A DNA stretch of 45,639 nucleotides, taken from Thermodesulfobacteriales bacterium (GTDB lineage Bacteria; Desulfobacterota; Thermodesulfobacteria; Thermodesulfobacteriales; Thermodesulfatatoraceae). The position numbers and the translations under genes are program-made. The notes beneath the pieces were generated by a model. That model saw nothing but the letters and a program-made list of their open reading frames with translations, had not been told where the DNA came from and searched no databases. Every line of letters starts with the position of its first letter. The first letter of the stretch is position 1. Below, one piece after another: positions 13,825 through 22,456 of the stretch. The DNA lies in the NCBI GenBank assembly GCA_026988575.1, contig JALSKZ010000057.1:1-45639 (forward strand), in the 5' to 3' direction.

Positions 13825-15003
13825 ATGAAGGCTAAAATGTTTGAGCTTGATCTGGAATATCAAAAAAGAGAATTGCGCCGCATTTACGAAGGCGCGCCGT
13901 TTTTGCGTAAGATCCGTTTTGGGCTCCTAGAGAAGGCTTTAGAAGAGGGCAAGATTTTATTTATTGAGGGTGCCGGCCAACCCGCCTTTAGGGTCAAACG
14001 TGATTTTAAAGGACTTTCTGCCGGTACGGTGCTAGCTAAGGATTTTTTCCTCCCTGGTTTTCCCCATATACCCCGTATTTTCTGTCTTAAGACAGGCCTT
14101 GTCCGTTATATGTCTGGGCCTTTTTACGCCGAAGAAAAGATCGAAGGCTATAACGTGCGTTTGGTAAATTTTTTTGGTTCTATTTTGGCCTTTACCCGTC
14201 GAGGATACATATGCCCCTTTGCCACGGATAGATGGCCGGATTTTTTACCTGCTTTACCCACTTTTTTTGCGGAATACCCCGATTACGCCCTTTGTTGTGA
14301 GGTGGCGGGTCCTGAAAACCCCTTTGTTACGGAGTACCCCCCTTATATCAAAGAAGATGTCGCCTTTTTTGTCTTTGATGTAATAGATTTGAAACGCCAG
14401 CGATTTTTACCCCCCGAAGAGAAATATGCCCTTTTGAGACGCTTTGGCTTTCGTACTCCGGAAATTAGCGGTCCTTTTTGGGCTTCAGAGGTGGAGGCCC
14501 TAAAAGAATTGATCCTTAGATACGACCAGGAGGGAAGAGAAGGCTTAGTGTTTAAACCCGTGGGAAAGGGAAGGGTGATTAAATATGTCACTTCGGCCTC
14601 TAATTTGGGCGATTTGCGTGTAGCATTTCCCTTTATTGGAGAACTAGAGGCAAGCTATATTGTGCATCGTTTAGTGCGTCTGGCCTTGGGACGTTGGGAA
14701 CTGGGGCAACCTTTTGACGAATCTTTTTATAAAGACCTTGGGCAGGCCCTGTTTGGAGAGATGAATATCATCCTAGACCGTGTAAAGGCGAAAAAACCCG
14801 TGGAAGAGATTTTTAGGATTAGATTACGCCGAGAAGAGTCTCTAGAAGCTCTTTTAGCACATTTTAGGGCCGCTAGGGTGCGTATTGAGATACACAAGGT
14901 GGAAAAGAAGGGGCGCTACTGGTGTGTAGAATTTGCCAAGATTTATCCCCGCGCAACCAGCTTTTGGGCTAATAAAATAGAAGGTCTTGCCCAAATAGAT
15001 TAA
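13825..15003 (+). CDS. ATP-dependent RNA ligase, Rnl3 family (archaeal Pab1020/MthRnl type)
   Basis: Nucleotidyltransferase that joins or circularises RNA ends through an enzyme-AMP intermediate. Motif I is EEKIEGYNVR with predicted adenylated Lys105. The other motifs follow: E159 (CCEVAGPENP), motif III FFVFDV (181-186), motif IV EGLVFK (239-244) and motif V IKYV with Lys253. The C-terminal 130 residues match the helical dimerisation/tail region known for Pab1020-type ligases (inference from length and order). These ligases are typical of archaea and some thermophilic bacteria; their RNA substrates are not settled. ATG 13825 is used; ATG 13837 behind GAAGG is an alternative. The next gene follows after 42 bases. 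Confidence 0.9.
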   Translation: MKAKMFELDLEYQKRELRRIYEGAPFLRKIRFGLLEKALEEGKILFIEGAGQPAFRVKRDFKGLSAGTVLAKDFFLPGFPHIPRIFCLKTGLVRYMSGPFYAEEKIEGYNVRLVNFFGSILAFTRRGYICPFATDRWPDFLPALPTFFAEYPDYALCCEVAGPENPFVTEYPPYIKEDVAFFVFDVIDLKRQRFLPPEEKYALLRRFGFRTPEISGPFWASEVEALKELILRYDQEGREGLVFKPVGKGRVIKYVTSASNLGDLRVAFPFIGELEASYIVHRLVRLALGRWELGQPFDESFYKDLGQALFGEMNIILDRVKAKKPVEEIFRIRLRREESLEALLAHFRAARVRIEIHKVEKKGRYWCVEFAKIYPRATSFWANKIEGLAQID

Positions 15004-15026
15004 GGCCCCCTAAGGGAAAATTTTTT

Positions 15027-15038
15027 GCTAAATTTAGC
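15027..15038. repeat. 12-bp perfect palindrome before the toroid gene
   Basis: GCTAAATTTAGC lies 7 bases before ATG 15046, where a ribosome binding site would be expected. It may be an operator or translational stem; no Shine-Dalgarno sequence is visible for the gene. Confidence 0.35.
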
Positions 15039-15045
15039 CTTATAG

Positions 15046-15831
15046 ATGACTAAAGTGATCTTGCCCAAAAATAAATTTTTAACCTCTTCTTTAATGAGAG
15101 ATCTTATGTCTTTCCTCAAGGAAAGACATAAAGCATCTGGTGGTTACGCTGCCACGAGGCTTTTACCTGCCACGGTAGAAGACACTTTTCAGGCCCTGGA
15201 TACTCTGCGTTTATTAAACACCCTTAATGGTTTTTCCCAAAGGGTGCTTATTAGTAAGGCCGATAGGGTTTTTTTGCGCCAGAAATGGCAACAGGGAGAT
15301 TTAGGTTTTAAGGGGGCCTATCAAGTCCTCTTGTTACTCTCCTGGACCCAGGACCTCCCTCCTCTCAAAGAGATAAAGGGCTTTATTAGACGAAATTTGT
15401 ATCGTTTTTCTCCCTTAGAGGAATTTTTTTATGGCGAACAGATTTGTCAAAAATTTGGGCTGCCTAGACCCTTTGGCCCTGGTGATCTTCCTCCTTTGTC
15501 ACATACTCCTGTAATAAAAGACTTATTCTTTTGGCTTGCTTTAAATAAGTCCTTTTTCCCGCGTCAAACCAATAAAAAATGGGGGCGTTGGCTGAGGGAG
15601 AGCCAAAACTGTGATGGTGGTTTTGGCTTTAAACCTGGTACCACTTCTTTTATAGATACTACCCGTTACGCTTTGGAGACTTTTAGGCTTTTGGGATTAA
15701 GTCCGCGGGACACAAAGGCCTTAAGAGAGTTTTTGTGGGCGTGTAGAAGGCCTCAAGGGGGGTTTTCGCGACGTCCAGGGGCGGCTCCTTTTTTAGACGC
15801 CACTTGGCATGCCGTAGTATCTATTTTATAG
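15046..15831 (+). CDS. Prenyltransferase/squalene-cyclase-type alpha-toroid repeat protein
   Basis: A 261-residue protein with repeat signatures of the terpenoid-cyclase/protein-prenyltransferase toroid: SQNCDGGFGFKPG then FIDTTRYALETFRLLG (about 190-220), and CRRPQGGFSRRPG then FLDATWHAVVSIL at the very C-terminus. A degenerate earlier repeat, ASGGYAATRLLPATVEDTFQALDTLRLL, lies near residue 30. It is short for a complete toroid enzyme and lacks an obvious DxDD cyclase motif, so catalysis is doubtful; it may be a binding scaffold. It lies between an RNA ligase and a TauE/SafE transporter on the same strand. No ribosome binding site is visible before ATG 15046, so the start is uncertain. Confidence 0.72.
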   Translation: MTKVILPKNKFLTSSLMRDLMSFLKERHKASGGYAATRLLPATVEDTFQALDTLRLLNTLNGFSQRVLISKADRVFLRQKWQQGDLGFKGAYQVLLLLSWTQDLPPLKEIKGFIRRNLYRFSPLEEFFYGEQICQKFGLPRPFGPGDLPPLSHTPVIKDLFFWLALNKSFFPRQTNKKWGRWLRESQNCDGGFGFKPGTTSFIDTTRYALETFRLLGLSPRDTKALREFLWACRRPQGGFSRRPGAAPFLDATWHAVVSIL

Positions 15832-15889
15832 TGTCTTATATGGCCAACTTGGCGTCCAAGAGGGCCGCTTGATATAGGGGCCATGGAAA

Positions 15890-16798
15890 GTGTTTTGGAC
15901 CAAAGTACATTTTTCTGTCTCCGGGGTATATACGTGGTGGTTTTTGCCCCCGCTAGTCACCTTTTTTCTGGCCTTTTTCGGGGCTATGGCCGGAGTTACC
16001 GGGGCTTTTTTATTATTGCCTTTTCAGATTAGTGTGCTGGGATACACGAGTCCGGGAGTTTCGGCCACCAATCTCTGTTATAACCTTTTTGCCATTCCTT
16101 TTACCGTTTGGCGTTATTCCCAAGAAGGGAGGATGCATTGGCCCCTTGCCTTACTCCTTTCGGGGTGCAGTATACCAGGTATATTCTTGGGGTATCTGGC
16201 TCGGGTGAACTTTCTTTCGAATCCGGTATTTTTTCGCCCCTTTGCCGGGCTGGTGCTGTTGTATCTAGCCTATAGATTGGCCCGAAATTTGATTCAACAA
16301 ATACCCAAAAAGGCCCCCAGTCCTAAGGCTGAAGTAAAGACGCTTTGTCTTTCTTGGAAGGCCTTTTCCTTTGAATTTGCAGGTCATACTTATGTTTACG
16401 ACCCCCGCCGGGTAGGTATAGTCTCTTTCCTGGTAGGTATAGCTGGTGGGGCCTATGGGATCGGCGGCGGGGCCATTTTGGCCCCTTATTGCCTGACTAT
16501 ATTGAGGTTACCGGTTTATACCGTGGCCGGGGCCACCCTCTTTGGCACTTTTATTAGTTCGCTAGCCGGTGTGTTCATCTATAGCCTTGGTCTGGCCTCC
16601 CACGGCCTTTCGACTCGTCCAGACTTTATGCTCGGGGCTTTATTCGGTCTGGGAGGGGTACTCGGGGGATACCTTGGGGCCAAGACCCAACGTTTTGTAC
16701 CGGAAAGGCCTATAAAAATAGGTCTTCTGATTATTATAAGTATAGTGGTAATAAAATACCTTTTTGGTCCCTTGGCTGTGCTGATAAGCAAATTTTAA
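15890..16798 (+). CDS. TauE/SafE family membrane transporter
   Basis: Sulfite exporter TauE/SafE (DUF81) family permease of about 302 aa with roughly eight membrane spans in two related halves. The first half has FLAFFGAMAGVTGAFLLLPF and ATNLCYNLFAIPF; the second has FLVGIAGGAYGIGGGAILAP, AGATLFGTFISSLAGV and LGGVLGGYLGAKTQ. Family members move sulfite, sulfoacetate or other organosulfur anions; the substrate cannot be told. Start GTG 15890 lies 9 nt behind AGGGG; an ATG at 15882 is out of frame. A central soluble loop (about residues 140-175) is longer than in small members. In a sulfate or sulfur reducer sulfite export is plausible (inference). Confidence 0.88.
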   Translation: MFWTKVHFSVSGVYTWWFLPPLVTFFLAFFGAMAGVTGAFLLLPFQISVLGYTSPGVSATNLCYNLFAIPFTVWRYSQEGRMHWPLALLLSGCSIPGIFLGYLARVNFLSNPVFFRPFAGLVLLYLAYRLARNLIQQIPKKAPSPKAEVKTLCLSWKAFSFEFAGHTYVYDPRRVGIVSFLVGIAGGAYGIGGGAILAPYCLTILRLPVYTVAGATLFGTFISSLAGVFIYSLGLASHGLSTRPDFMLGALFGLGGVLGGYLGAKTQRFVPERPIKIGLLIIISIVVIKYLFGPLAVLISKF

Positions 16799-16828
16799 AA
16801 ACCTCCCTTACCATGACTATGTTCAAAT

Positions 16829-16897
16829 AATTTCTTAGTACGAAGGTCAAAAATTTCTTAGTAAAAAATTATTATCAAAAAATATTCATTGAATATT
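16829..16897. promoter_or_regulatory. Repeat cluster: 12-bp direct repeat and 17-bp palindrome
   Basis: AATTTCTTAGTA occurs at 16829-16840 and again at 16852-16863, 23 bases apart, followed by the perfect palindrome AATATTCA-T-TGAATATT at 16881-16897. The palindrome resembles ArsR-family operators. It lies in the intergenic region ahead of the gene at 17025 and may regulate it, or mark the end of the transporter gene. Confidence 0.35.
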
Positions 16898-17024
16898 AGC
16901 CCTTCATTTTTGGGCGATTTTGTGTTAAAGAGTCACGATAAGTAATCATAAAATTCCCCCGGGTCCAAATTGTTCGCGGCTTGGCTACATAACCCTTCAG
17001 GTCAAGCATAAAAGGAGGATGTCT

Positions 17025-18863
17025 ATGGCGAAATGGAACCCTGAACGCAGATTGCTCGACCACGAGCATACAAAATTTTGGCAGTACACATTAAAGGACG
17101 TCAAAGAGCCCAACCTCATGAAAGAGGTCTTTCCGTATGACGATGTCCCGTTGGTAGATTTTGATCACAAATTTATTGTTCCTAGTCCTGCCAAGGAGTA
17201 CTGGATTACGGATACCACTTTTAGAGACGGTCAACAGGCCAGGCCTCCCTACACCGTTAATCAAATCGTTACCTTATTTGACTATTTGCACAAACTCAGT
17301 GGACCCAAGGGGGTTATTCGCCAGGCTGAATTTTTTCTCTACACAAAAAAAGACCGCGAGGCCGTAGAACGTTGTCTCTCTTTGGGGTATCGCTTCCCTG
17401 AAATAACGGGTTGGATAAGGGCCCGGGCCGAGGACTTAAAACTTGTCAAGGAGATGGGGCTTAGAGAAACAGGTATCCTTACTTCGTGTTCCGATTACCA
17501 TATTTTTTTAAAACTCAAAAAAGACCGGCGTAAGGCCCTGGAAGATTATTTGGCCATAGTTAAGTCTGCCCTTGACATGGGTATTGTCCCTCGTTGCCAC
17601 TTTGAGGACATTACCCGGGCCGATATCTTTGGTTTTGTGGTCCCCTTTGTCATCGAGTTAATGAAGCTTCGGGAAGAATCGGGCATAGATATAAAAATAA
17701 GGCTTTGTGATACCCTTGGCCTTGGGGTGCCTTACCCAGGGGCAGCACTACCTCGTAGTGTGCCCAAACTAGTTAGGGCCATTATTGAAGAAGCAGGAGC
17801 ACCTGGGGAACTTTTAGAATGGCATGGACACAACGATTTTTACAAAGCCGTTATAAACGCTACTACGGCCTGGCTCTACGGTTGTGCAGCGGTAAATTGT
17901 ACCCTCCTTGGCTATGGGGAACGTACAGGCAATACTCCTTTGGAGGCCATGATCTTTGAGTATATTTCCCTAAGAGGCACTCATGACGGTGTAGATACCA
18001 CCATCATCACCGATATTGCTGAGTATTACCGACGTGAGCTAGGCGATAAAATTCCGCCTAATCAGCCCTTGGTGGGGGCAGAGTTTAATGCTACCAAGGC
18101 CGGGATTCATATTGATGGTATCCTCAAAAATGAGGAGATATACAACCCCTTTAACACCCAAAAATTACTCAAACGTCCCATAGGAATAATCATTACCGAT
18201 AAAAGTGGTACAGCAGGTATAGCTTATTGGATCAATACCCACTTTGGTCTAGAGGGGACGCGCAAGGTAGATAAGCGGCATCCAGGAGTGGCTAAGATCT
18301 ATAAACAGATTATCAAACAGTATGAGGCCGGTCGTATTACCCCTATTTCTAACGAAGAGATGATGCTGTTGGTAAGGCGTTATCTGCCAGAACTATTTAT
18401 TTCTGAATTAGACCGCATGAAACAAAAGGCCTCAGAGTTGTTGGTGAGTCTGGTGGAAGAGCTTACAGAAAAGGAAGAGATCCGCTCTATGGATCCCCAA
18501 AAAATCGTGCCTGTGTTGCGCGAGGTGCTAGAAGAACACCCTTATATACAGTTTGTCTATGTGGTTAACGAGGAAGGAAAGAGAATTACCCCGCTGGTGA
18601 CCCATGTAGAGGACAGGGCCCGCTATGAACACCTGCTAAAAGACGAAGATTATTCTGATAGGCCTTGGTTTATTATGCCTTTTAAGACGGGCAGGGTTTA
18701 CGTAACCGATTTTTATACCTCCAAAGTAACGCAGGCCCTGTGTCTTACCGTAGCAGGGCCAATCCGGAATAAGTATGAAGAAATAGTAGGCGTATTGGGT
18801 ATGGATATACGCTTTCAAGACCTGCTTCGTATGGAAGAAGAAGAAAACAACAGTAATTCATAA
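17025..18863 (+). CDS. Re-citrate synthase/isopropylmalate synthase family enzyme with C-terminal Cache-like domain
   Basis: Acyl-CoA-condensing TIM-barrel enzyme (LeuA/homocitrate/Re-citrate synthase superfamily), 612 aa. The barrel opens with ITDTTFRDGQQARPPYT (about 61-77), has GILTSCSDYHIFLK and PRCHFEDITRADIFGF, and the metal-binding WHGHND (His267, His269). I recall near-identical barrels in clostridia and Desulfobacterota annotated variously as isopropylmalate synthase, Re-citrate synthase or histone-lysine methyltransferase; the last is certainly wrong. Residues about 493-603 form a different domain like Cache/PDC sensors: FVYVVNEEGKRI, YSDRPWF, YVTDFYTS, LTVAGPIRN and IVGVLGMDI. There is no membrane segment, so it would be cytosolic. 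ATG 17019 abuts GGAGG; ATG 17025 has a 6-nt spacer and is chosen. Product (citrate or other) unproven. Confidence 0.8.
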   Translation: MAKWNPERRLLDHEHTKFWQYTLKDVKEPNLMKEVFPYDDVPLVDFDHKFIVPSPAKEYWITDTTFRDGQQARPPYTVNQIVTLFDYLHKLSGPKGVIRQAEFFLYTKKDREAVERCLSLGYRFPEITGWIRARAEDLKLVKEMGLRETGILTSCSDYHIFLKLKKDRRKALEDYLAIVKSALDMGIVPRCHFEDITRADIFGFVVPFVIELMKLREESGIDIKIRLCDTLGLGVPYPGAALPRSVPKLVRAIIEEAGAPGELLEWHGHNDFYKAVINATTAWLYGCAAVNCTLLGYGERTGNTPLEAMIFEYISLRGTHDGVDTTIITDIAEYYRRELGDKIPPNQPLVGAEFNATKAGIHIDGILKNEEIYNPFNTQKLLKRPIGIIITDKSGTAGIAYWINTHFGLEGTRKVDKRHPGVAKIYKQIIKQYEAGRITPISNEEMMLLVRRYLPELFISELDRMKQKASELLVSLVEELTEKEEIRSMDPQKIVPVLREVLEEHPYIQFVYVVNEEGKRITPLVTHVEDRARYEHLLKDEDYSDRPWFIMPFKTGRVYVTDFYTSKVTQALCLTVAGPIRNKYEEIVGVLGMDIRFQDLLRMEEEENNSNS

Positions 18864-18870
18864 ACCTTAC

Positions 18871-18895
18871 GAGGGGCTCTATCATAGAGCCCCTC
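18871..18895. terminator. Perfect convergent hairpin terminator
   Basis: GAGGGGCTCTAT (18871-18882) and ATAGAGCCCCTC (18884-18895) form a perfect 12-bp stem around a single central C (in practice a slightly shorter stem with a wider loop). It sits between the convergent genes ending at 18863 and 18903. No strong U-tract is present on either side. Confidence 0.75.
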
Positions 18896-18902
18896 ATGTA
18901 TT

Positions 18903-20417
18903 TTAGCTGGGTTCGAAAACCTTCTCCTCAAGGCCATTTTGTTCCTGAACCAGGAATTTATACTCCCAAGGGAGAAATTCGTGTTCTTCAATTACCGAAG
19001 TCTCAAAAGAAAAAGTCTTTTCTATTTGTTCAAGAAATTCTATTTCTTCCCCGGTAAGGGCTTCTGCTACTAAGGGATTAACCTTTAAAACTATACATTT
19101 ACCTTTGATATGCGGGCCCATCTTTTCTAGGCGTCGCAGGATTTCGTAGCAAATAGTCCTCCGACTTTTGGTATACCCCTCGCCATGACAGCAAGGACAG
19201 GGTTCAGTAAGTAAATTATAAAGACTGTCTCGTCGGCGTTCGCGGGTCATTTCGACCACACAAAATTCCGACATGGGCCGTATATTTGTCTTAGCTCTAT
19301 CTCTTTTTAGGTATTCCTTTAAGGCCTTATAGACGGCCTCCTTGCTTTCGGGTCTTTCCATATCGATAAAGTCGATAATAATTAGGCCTCCTATGTTACG
19401 CAGGCGGAGCTGATAGGCTATCTCTTTGGCGGCTTCTAGGTTAGTGCGCAATACTGTCTCTTCCAGATCGGCCTTTCCTACATAGCGACCGGTGTTTACG
19501 TCAATGGCTGTGAAGGCTTCGGTAGGTTCAAGCACTATAAACCCCCCTGACTTAAGCCATACCTTTCGTGCCAAAAGTCTAGAGGTCTCTATCTCAATCC
19601 CGTAGGTTTCAAATAAGTCTGGGGGGCCTTCGTGGAGCTTTACACAACCCTTTAAATGAGGGGCAAAGTGGTCCATAAAGGAGAGTATTTTTTGGTACAC
19701 GTCTCGGTTGTCCACGATGAGGGAGGAGACCTCACGAGCCATTAGGTCTCTTACCGCCCGCAGGCTTATGTCTAGCTCTTCGTAAATAAGGGCCGGAGCA
19801 GAGGCCCTTTCGGCCCTTTGACGTATGTCTTGCCAGAGAGAGAGCAAAAAGTCCATCTCGGACTTTATTTCTTCTTCACTTGCTTCCAGCGCTACGGTGC
19901 GTACTATCCAGCCGGTCTCTGGCGGGCGAAATTTTTGTACAATACCGCGAAGCCTTTCTCTTTCGTTTTCCGAGGTTATCTTACGAGAAAGTCCGATGTG
20001 GGCCATGGTGGGCAAAAAGACTAAGTAGCGCCCAGGAAGGGTAATATTGGTAGAAAGCCGGGCCCCTTTATTGCCAACGGGTTCTTTGATTACCTGGACT
20101 AATATTTCTTGACCCCTTTTAAGGACGTCTTCGATGGATCCAAGGTGTATTTGAGAGAGCACTTCGCCAAAGAGCTCTTCACTTTCCAGTAATCGGGGGC
20201 TGATATCTCCTCCGTAAAGGAAAGCCGTACGGGAAAGTCCAATTTCGATAAAGGCCGCGCGCATTCCAGGCAAGACGCGTACTACCCGGCCCTTATAAAT
20301 ATTGCCCACATGCCCCCTTTCGCGAGGTCTCTCTAAATGGAACTCAGCCAGAGAGCCGTTTTCTATCAGGGCTACCCGGGTTTCGTAAGGGGCAAAATTT
20401 ATGAGAAGCTCGGACAT
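18903..20417 (-). CDS. rng: Ribonuclease G/E family endoribonuclease
   Basis: RNase E/G family single-strand endonuclease for rRNA and mRNA maturation, 504 aa, the size of RNase G rather than E. The N-terminal S1-like domain reads VGNIYKGRVVRVLPGMRAAFIEIG; the DNase I-like part has the two catalytic acidic strands AIDVNTGRYVG and GGLIIIDFIDM; the zinc-link appears as TEPCPCCHGEGYT. There is no long disordered degradosome tail. It follows the purine nucleoside phosphorylase gene by four bases, with its ribosome binding site inside the end of that gene, so the two form one operon of nucleic-acid turnover genes. Confidence 0.95.
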   Translation of the reverse strand: MSELLINFAPYETRVALIENGSLAEFHLERPRERGHVGNIYKGRVVRVLPGMRAAFIEIGLSRTAFLYGGDISPRLLESEELFGEVLSQIHLGSIEDVLKRGQEILVQVIKEPVGNKGARLSTNITLPGRYLVFLPTMAHIGLSRKITSENERERLRGIVQKFRPPETGWIVRTVALEASEEEIKSEMDFLLSLWQDIRQRAERASAPALIYEELDISLRAVRDLMAREVSSLIVDNRDVYQKILSFMDHFAPHLKGCVKLHEGPPDLFETYGIEIETSRLLARKVWLKSGGFIVLEPTEAFTAIDVNTGRYVGKADLEETVLRTNLEAAKEIAYQLRLRNIGGLIIIDFIDMERPESKEAVYKALKEYLKRDRAKTNIRPMSEFCVVEMTRERRRDSLYNLLTEPCPCCHGEGYTKSRRTICYEILRRLEKMGPHIKGKCIVLKVNPLVAEALTGEEIEFLEQIEKTFSFETSVIEEHEFLPWEYKFLVQEQNGLEEKVFEPS

Positions 20418-20421
20418 AACT

Positions 20422-21264
20422 CTATAACTCCTCCTCAGGTAAGGCGGCTAAAAAGCGTTCTACAAGAGTGAGTAGTTTTTGTTCTGCGGCCTTGGCTTGA
20501 GAAATGACCTCTTTGAGGAGAATGGGTTGAAAATGGTCTGGATCGTTCACGTTGGCAATGACCGAAAGCCCCAATACCTTCATACCCGCGTGGTTGGCTA
20601 CAATTACTTCTGGCACAGTAGACATGCCCACGGCATCGGCGCCTATTAATCTCAGAAAACGGGTTTCGGCAGGGGTTTCAAGGCTGGGCCCGGGTACGGC
20701 TACATAAACCCCCTCTTGCAATTTGATTTCCATGGAGACTTTCTTTAACAGGTTTATTAGATCAATGCTATAGGCTTGAGAAAGATCAGGGAACCGTGGC
20801 CCCCACTCCTCTATGTTAGGTCCCCTTAAGGGATTTTCGGGGATAAGATTTATATGGTCGCGGATTATCATGATGTCTCCTGGAGAGAAGGACAGATTCA
20901 AGCCTCCGGCAGCGTTGGAGACGATCAGGATCTTGGCCCCGATTCGGCTGAGTACCCGCAAGGGGAAGGTTACTTCCTTTAGACTATAACCCTCGTAATA
21001 GTGAAAACGCCCTTGAAAGGCTACAACATTTTTACCCCCTAGAGAACCTGCTATCAAATACCCTCTATGGCTTTCTACCGTAGAAGAAGGGAAATGGGGG
21101 ATTTCTGTATAAGGAATTTCTAAGATCTTTCGCATGTGTTCCGCTGCACCGGAAAGGCCTGTACCCAAAATGAGCACAAGGGAAGGGGAAAAGGGGAGTT
21201 GTCTCTTTAAGAATTGTCCGGCTTCCTCTACTTTTTGGCGGTATGATTCTATTTGAAACCCCAT
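20422..21264 (-). CDS. Purine-nucleoside phosphorylase (trimeric PNP/MTAP family)
   Basis: Cleaves purine nucleosides with phosphate to free base and ribose-1-phosphate for salvage. The 280-residue protein matches low-molecular-mass trimeric PNPs: LILGTGLSG (phosphate site), HRGYLIAG, FQGRFHYYEGYS, SNAAGGLN, GVYVAVPGPSLETPAETRFLR, and GADAVGMSTVPEVIVANHAGM. The base-contact segment is VIANVNDP, so inosine/guanosine versus methylthioadenosine preference is not certain. AAAGGAG precedes ATG 21264. It is the first gene of the pnp-rng operon and is divergent from the sigma-54 activator at 21381. Confidence 0.92.
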   Translation of the reverse strand: MGFQIESYRQKVEEAGQFLKRQLPFSPSLVLILGTGLSGAAEHMRKILEIPYTEIPHFPSSTVESHRGYLIAGSLGGKNVVAFQGRFHYYEGYSLKEVTFPLRVLSRIGAKILIVSNAAGGLNLSFSPGDIMIIRDHINLIPENPLRGPNIEEWGPRFPDLSQAYSIDLINLLKKVSMEIKLQEGVYVAVPGPSLETPAETRFLRLIGADAVGMSTVPEVIVANHAGMKVLGLSVIANVNDPDHFQPILLKEVISQAKAAEQKLLTLVERFLAALPEEEL

Positions 21265-21380
21265 TTTGTTCTCCTTTGATTTAGTTTGAAAAATTTATTA
21301 TGTTCCTGTTGAGAAAATCTTTGAAAGATGCTTTTAATATTAAATTAACCTTGACCCAAGTTAAATAACAACGGCTAAAC

Positions 21381-22445
21381 TTGCTACGCAAGGGGGGGAC
21401 TCTGAGAGACGATATTTATAATATTGCTCCCCTACGTAATATCGTAGGGGAAAGTCCTTCTATCCGAAAAATCAAAGAACTTATTCTGCAGGTAGCGGAC
21501 ACGGACCTCAGTGTGGTGATTTACGGGGAAAGTGGAGTAGGGAAGGAACTTGTGGCCCGGGCCCTGCATGCCTGTTCGCGTCGATCAAAGGGGCCCTTTT
21601 TGAAGGTCAATTGTGCCGCTATACCTGGCGATTTATTAGAGAGCGAGCTTTTTGGGTATGAGAAGGGGGCTTTTACCGGTGCTGATAGAGAAAAACCCGG
21701 TAAATTTGAACTGGCCAATGGGGGGGTTATTTTTCTCGACGAGATCGGAGATATGCCCCTTTCTCTCCAGGCCAAACTATTGCAGGTATTACAAGACAAT
21801 GAATTTTGCCGTTTAGGGGGCCAACGCGAGATAAAAGTAGACGTCTGGATTATTTCCGCTACTAATCATGACCTCCAGGAAGACTTACAAGACGGACGTT
21901 TCCGTCAAGACCTTTATTATAGATTGAACATCATAAAGATAGTCGTTCCTCCTTTGCGCGAACGGAGGGAAGATATTCCCTTGCTGATCGAACACTTTAC
22001 CCGTATTTATGGGCAACGTTACAACATAGATAATTTCGAAATACCCGCTGAATTGTTGAGCCTTTTCTTAAATTATGATTGGCCTGGAAACGTCAGGGAA
22101 CTAGAAAACTATATAAAAAGGCTTATTGTTCTTCGTGATTTTGACGAAGTAGAAAGAGAGATTCGTCGTCTTTCAGGGGAACCTTTACCCCCCACATCAG
22201 AAAAAGGCCGAGGTATTCATGAAGATTTATTGCAATTGGTGATCCAAGTCTTGAGCGAAGCCGAAAAGGGTAAAGTCTCCTTAAAAGAAGTGAGCAAGAG
22301 GGTCTCTTCTGTAGTGGAGAGAAAGGTAATCGAGAGAGTTTTGGAGCGTACTCAAGGTAATAAACGTCAAGCCGCCAATATATTGGGGATCTCGTACAAG
22401 GCCTTGCTTTATAAGCTTAAGGAATTTGAAGATCTAGAGCTATAA
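21381..22445 (+). CDS. Sigma-54-dependent transcriptional activator without sensory domain
   Basis: AAA+ bacterial enhancer-binding protein of about 354 aa. The AAA+ domain begins almost at once (IVGESPSIRKIKELI), with Walker A GESGVGKE, the sigma-54 contact loop GAFTGA, Walker B VIFLDEIGDM, and the [14 protein letters not shown] segment. A linker and a Fis-type helix-turn-helix (GNKRQAANILGISYKALLYKLK) follow. There is no receiver, PAS or GAF domain, so activity must be controlled by another protein or by expression. The start is uncertain: TTG 21381 is the first plausible codon and has no good ribosome binding site; a G-run lies just inside the frame. It is followed after 11 bases by a sugar epimerase gene. 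Confidence 0.88.
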   Translation: MLRKGGTLRDDIYNIAPLRNIVGESPSIRKIKELILQVADTDLSVVIYGESGVGKELVARALHACSRRSKGPFLKVNCAAIPGDLLESELFGYEKGAFTGADREKPGKFELANGGVIFLDEIGDMPLSLQAKLLQVLQDNEFCRLGGQREIKVDVWIISATNHDLQEDLQDGRFRQDLYYRLNIIKIVVPPLRERREDIPLLIEHFTRIYGQRYNIDNFEIPAELLSLFLNYDWPGNVRELENYIKRLIVLRDFDEVEREIRRLSGEPLPPTSEKGRGIHEDLLQLVIQVLSEAEKGKVSLKEVSKRVSSVVERKVIERVLERTQGNKRQAANILGISYKALLYKLKEFEDLEL

Positions 22446-22456
22446 CGGGGGCTCTT

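Noticed and set aside
15882-15890. ATG 15882 as start of the TauE/SafE gene
   Set aside because: It is in a different frame from the transporter; GTG 15890 behind AGGGG fits.
17019-17024. ATG 17019 as start of the synthase-Cache gene
   Set aside because: It directly abuts the GGAGG site with no spacer; ATG 17025 has a normal 6-nt spacer.
17025-18863. Histone-lysine methyltransferase, a name I recall for similar proteins
   Set aside because: The sequence is an acyl-CoA-condensing TIM barrel with HGHND metal site; no SET or Dot1 features.
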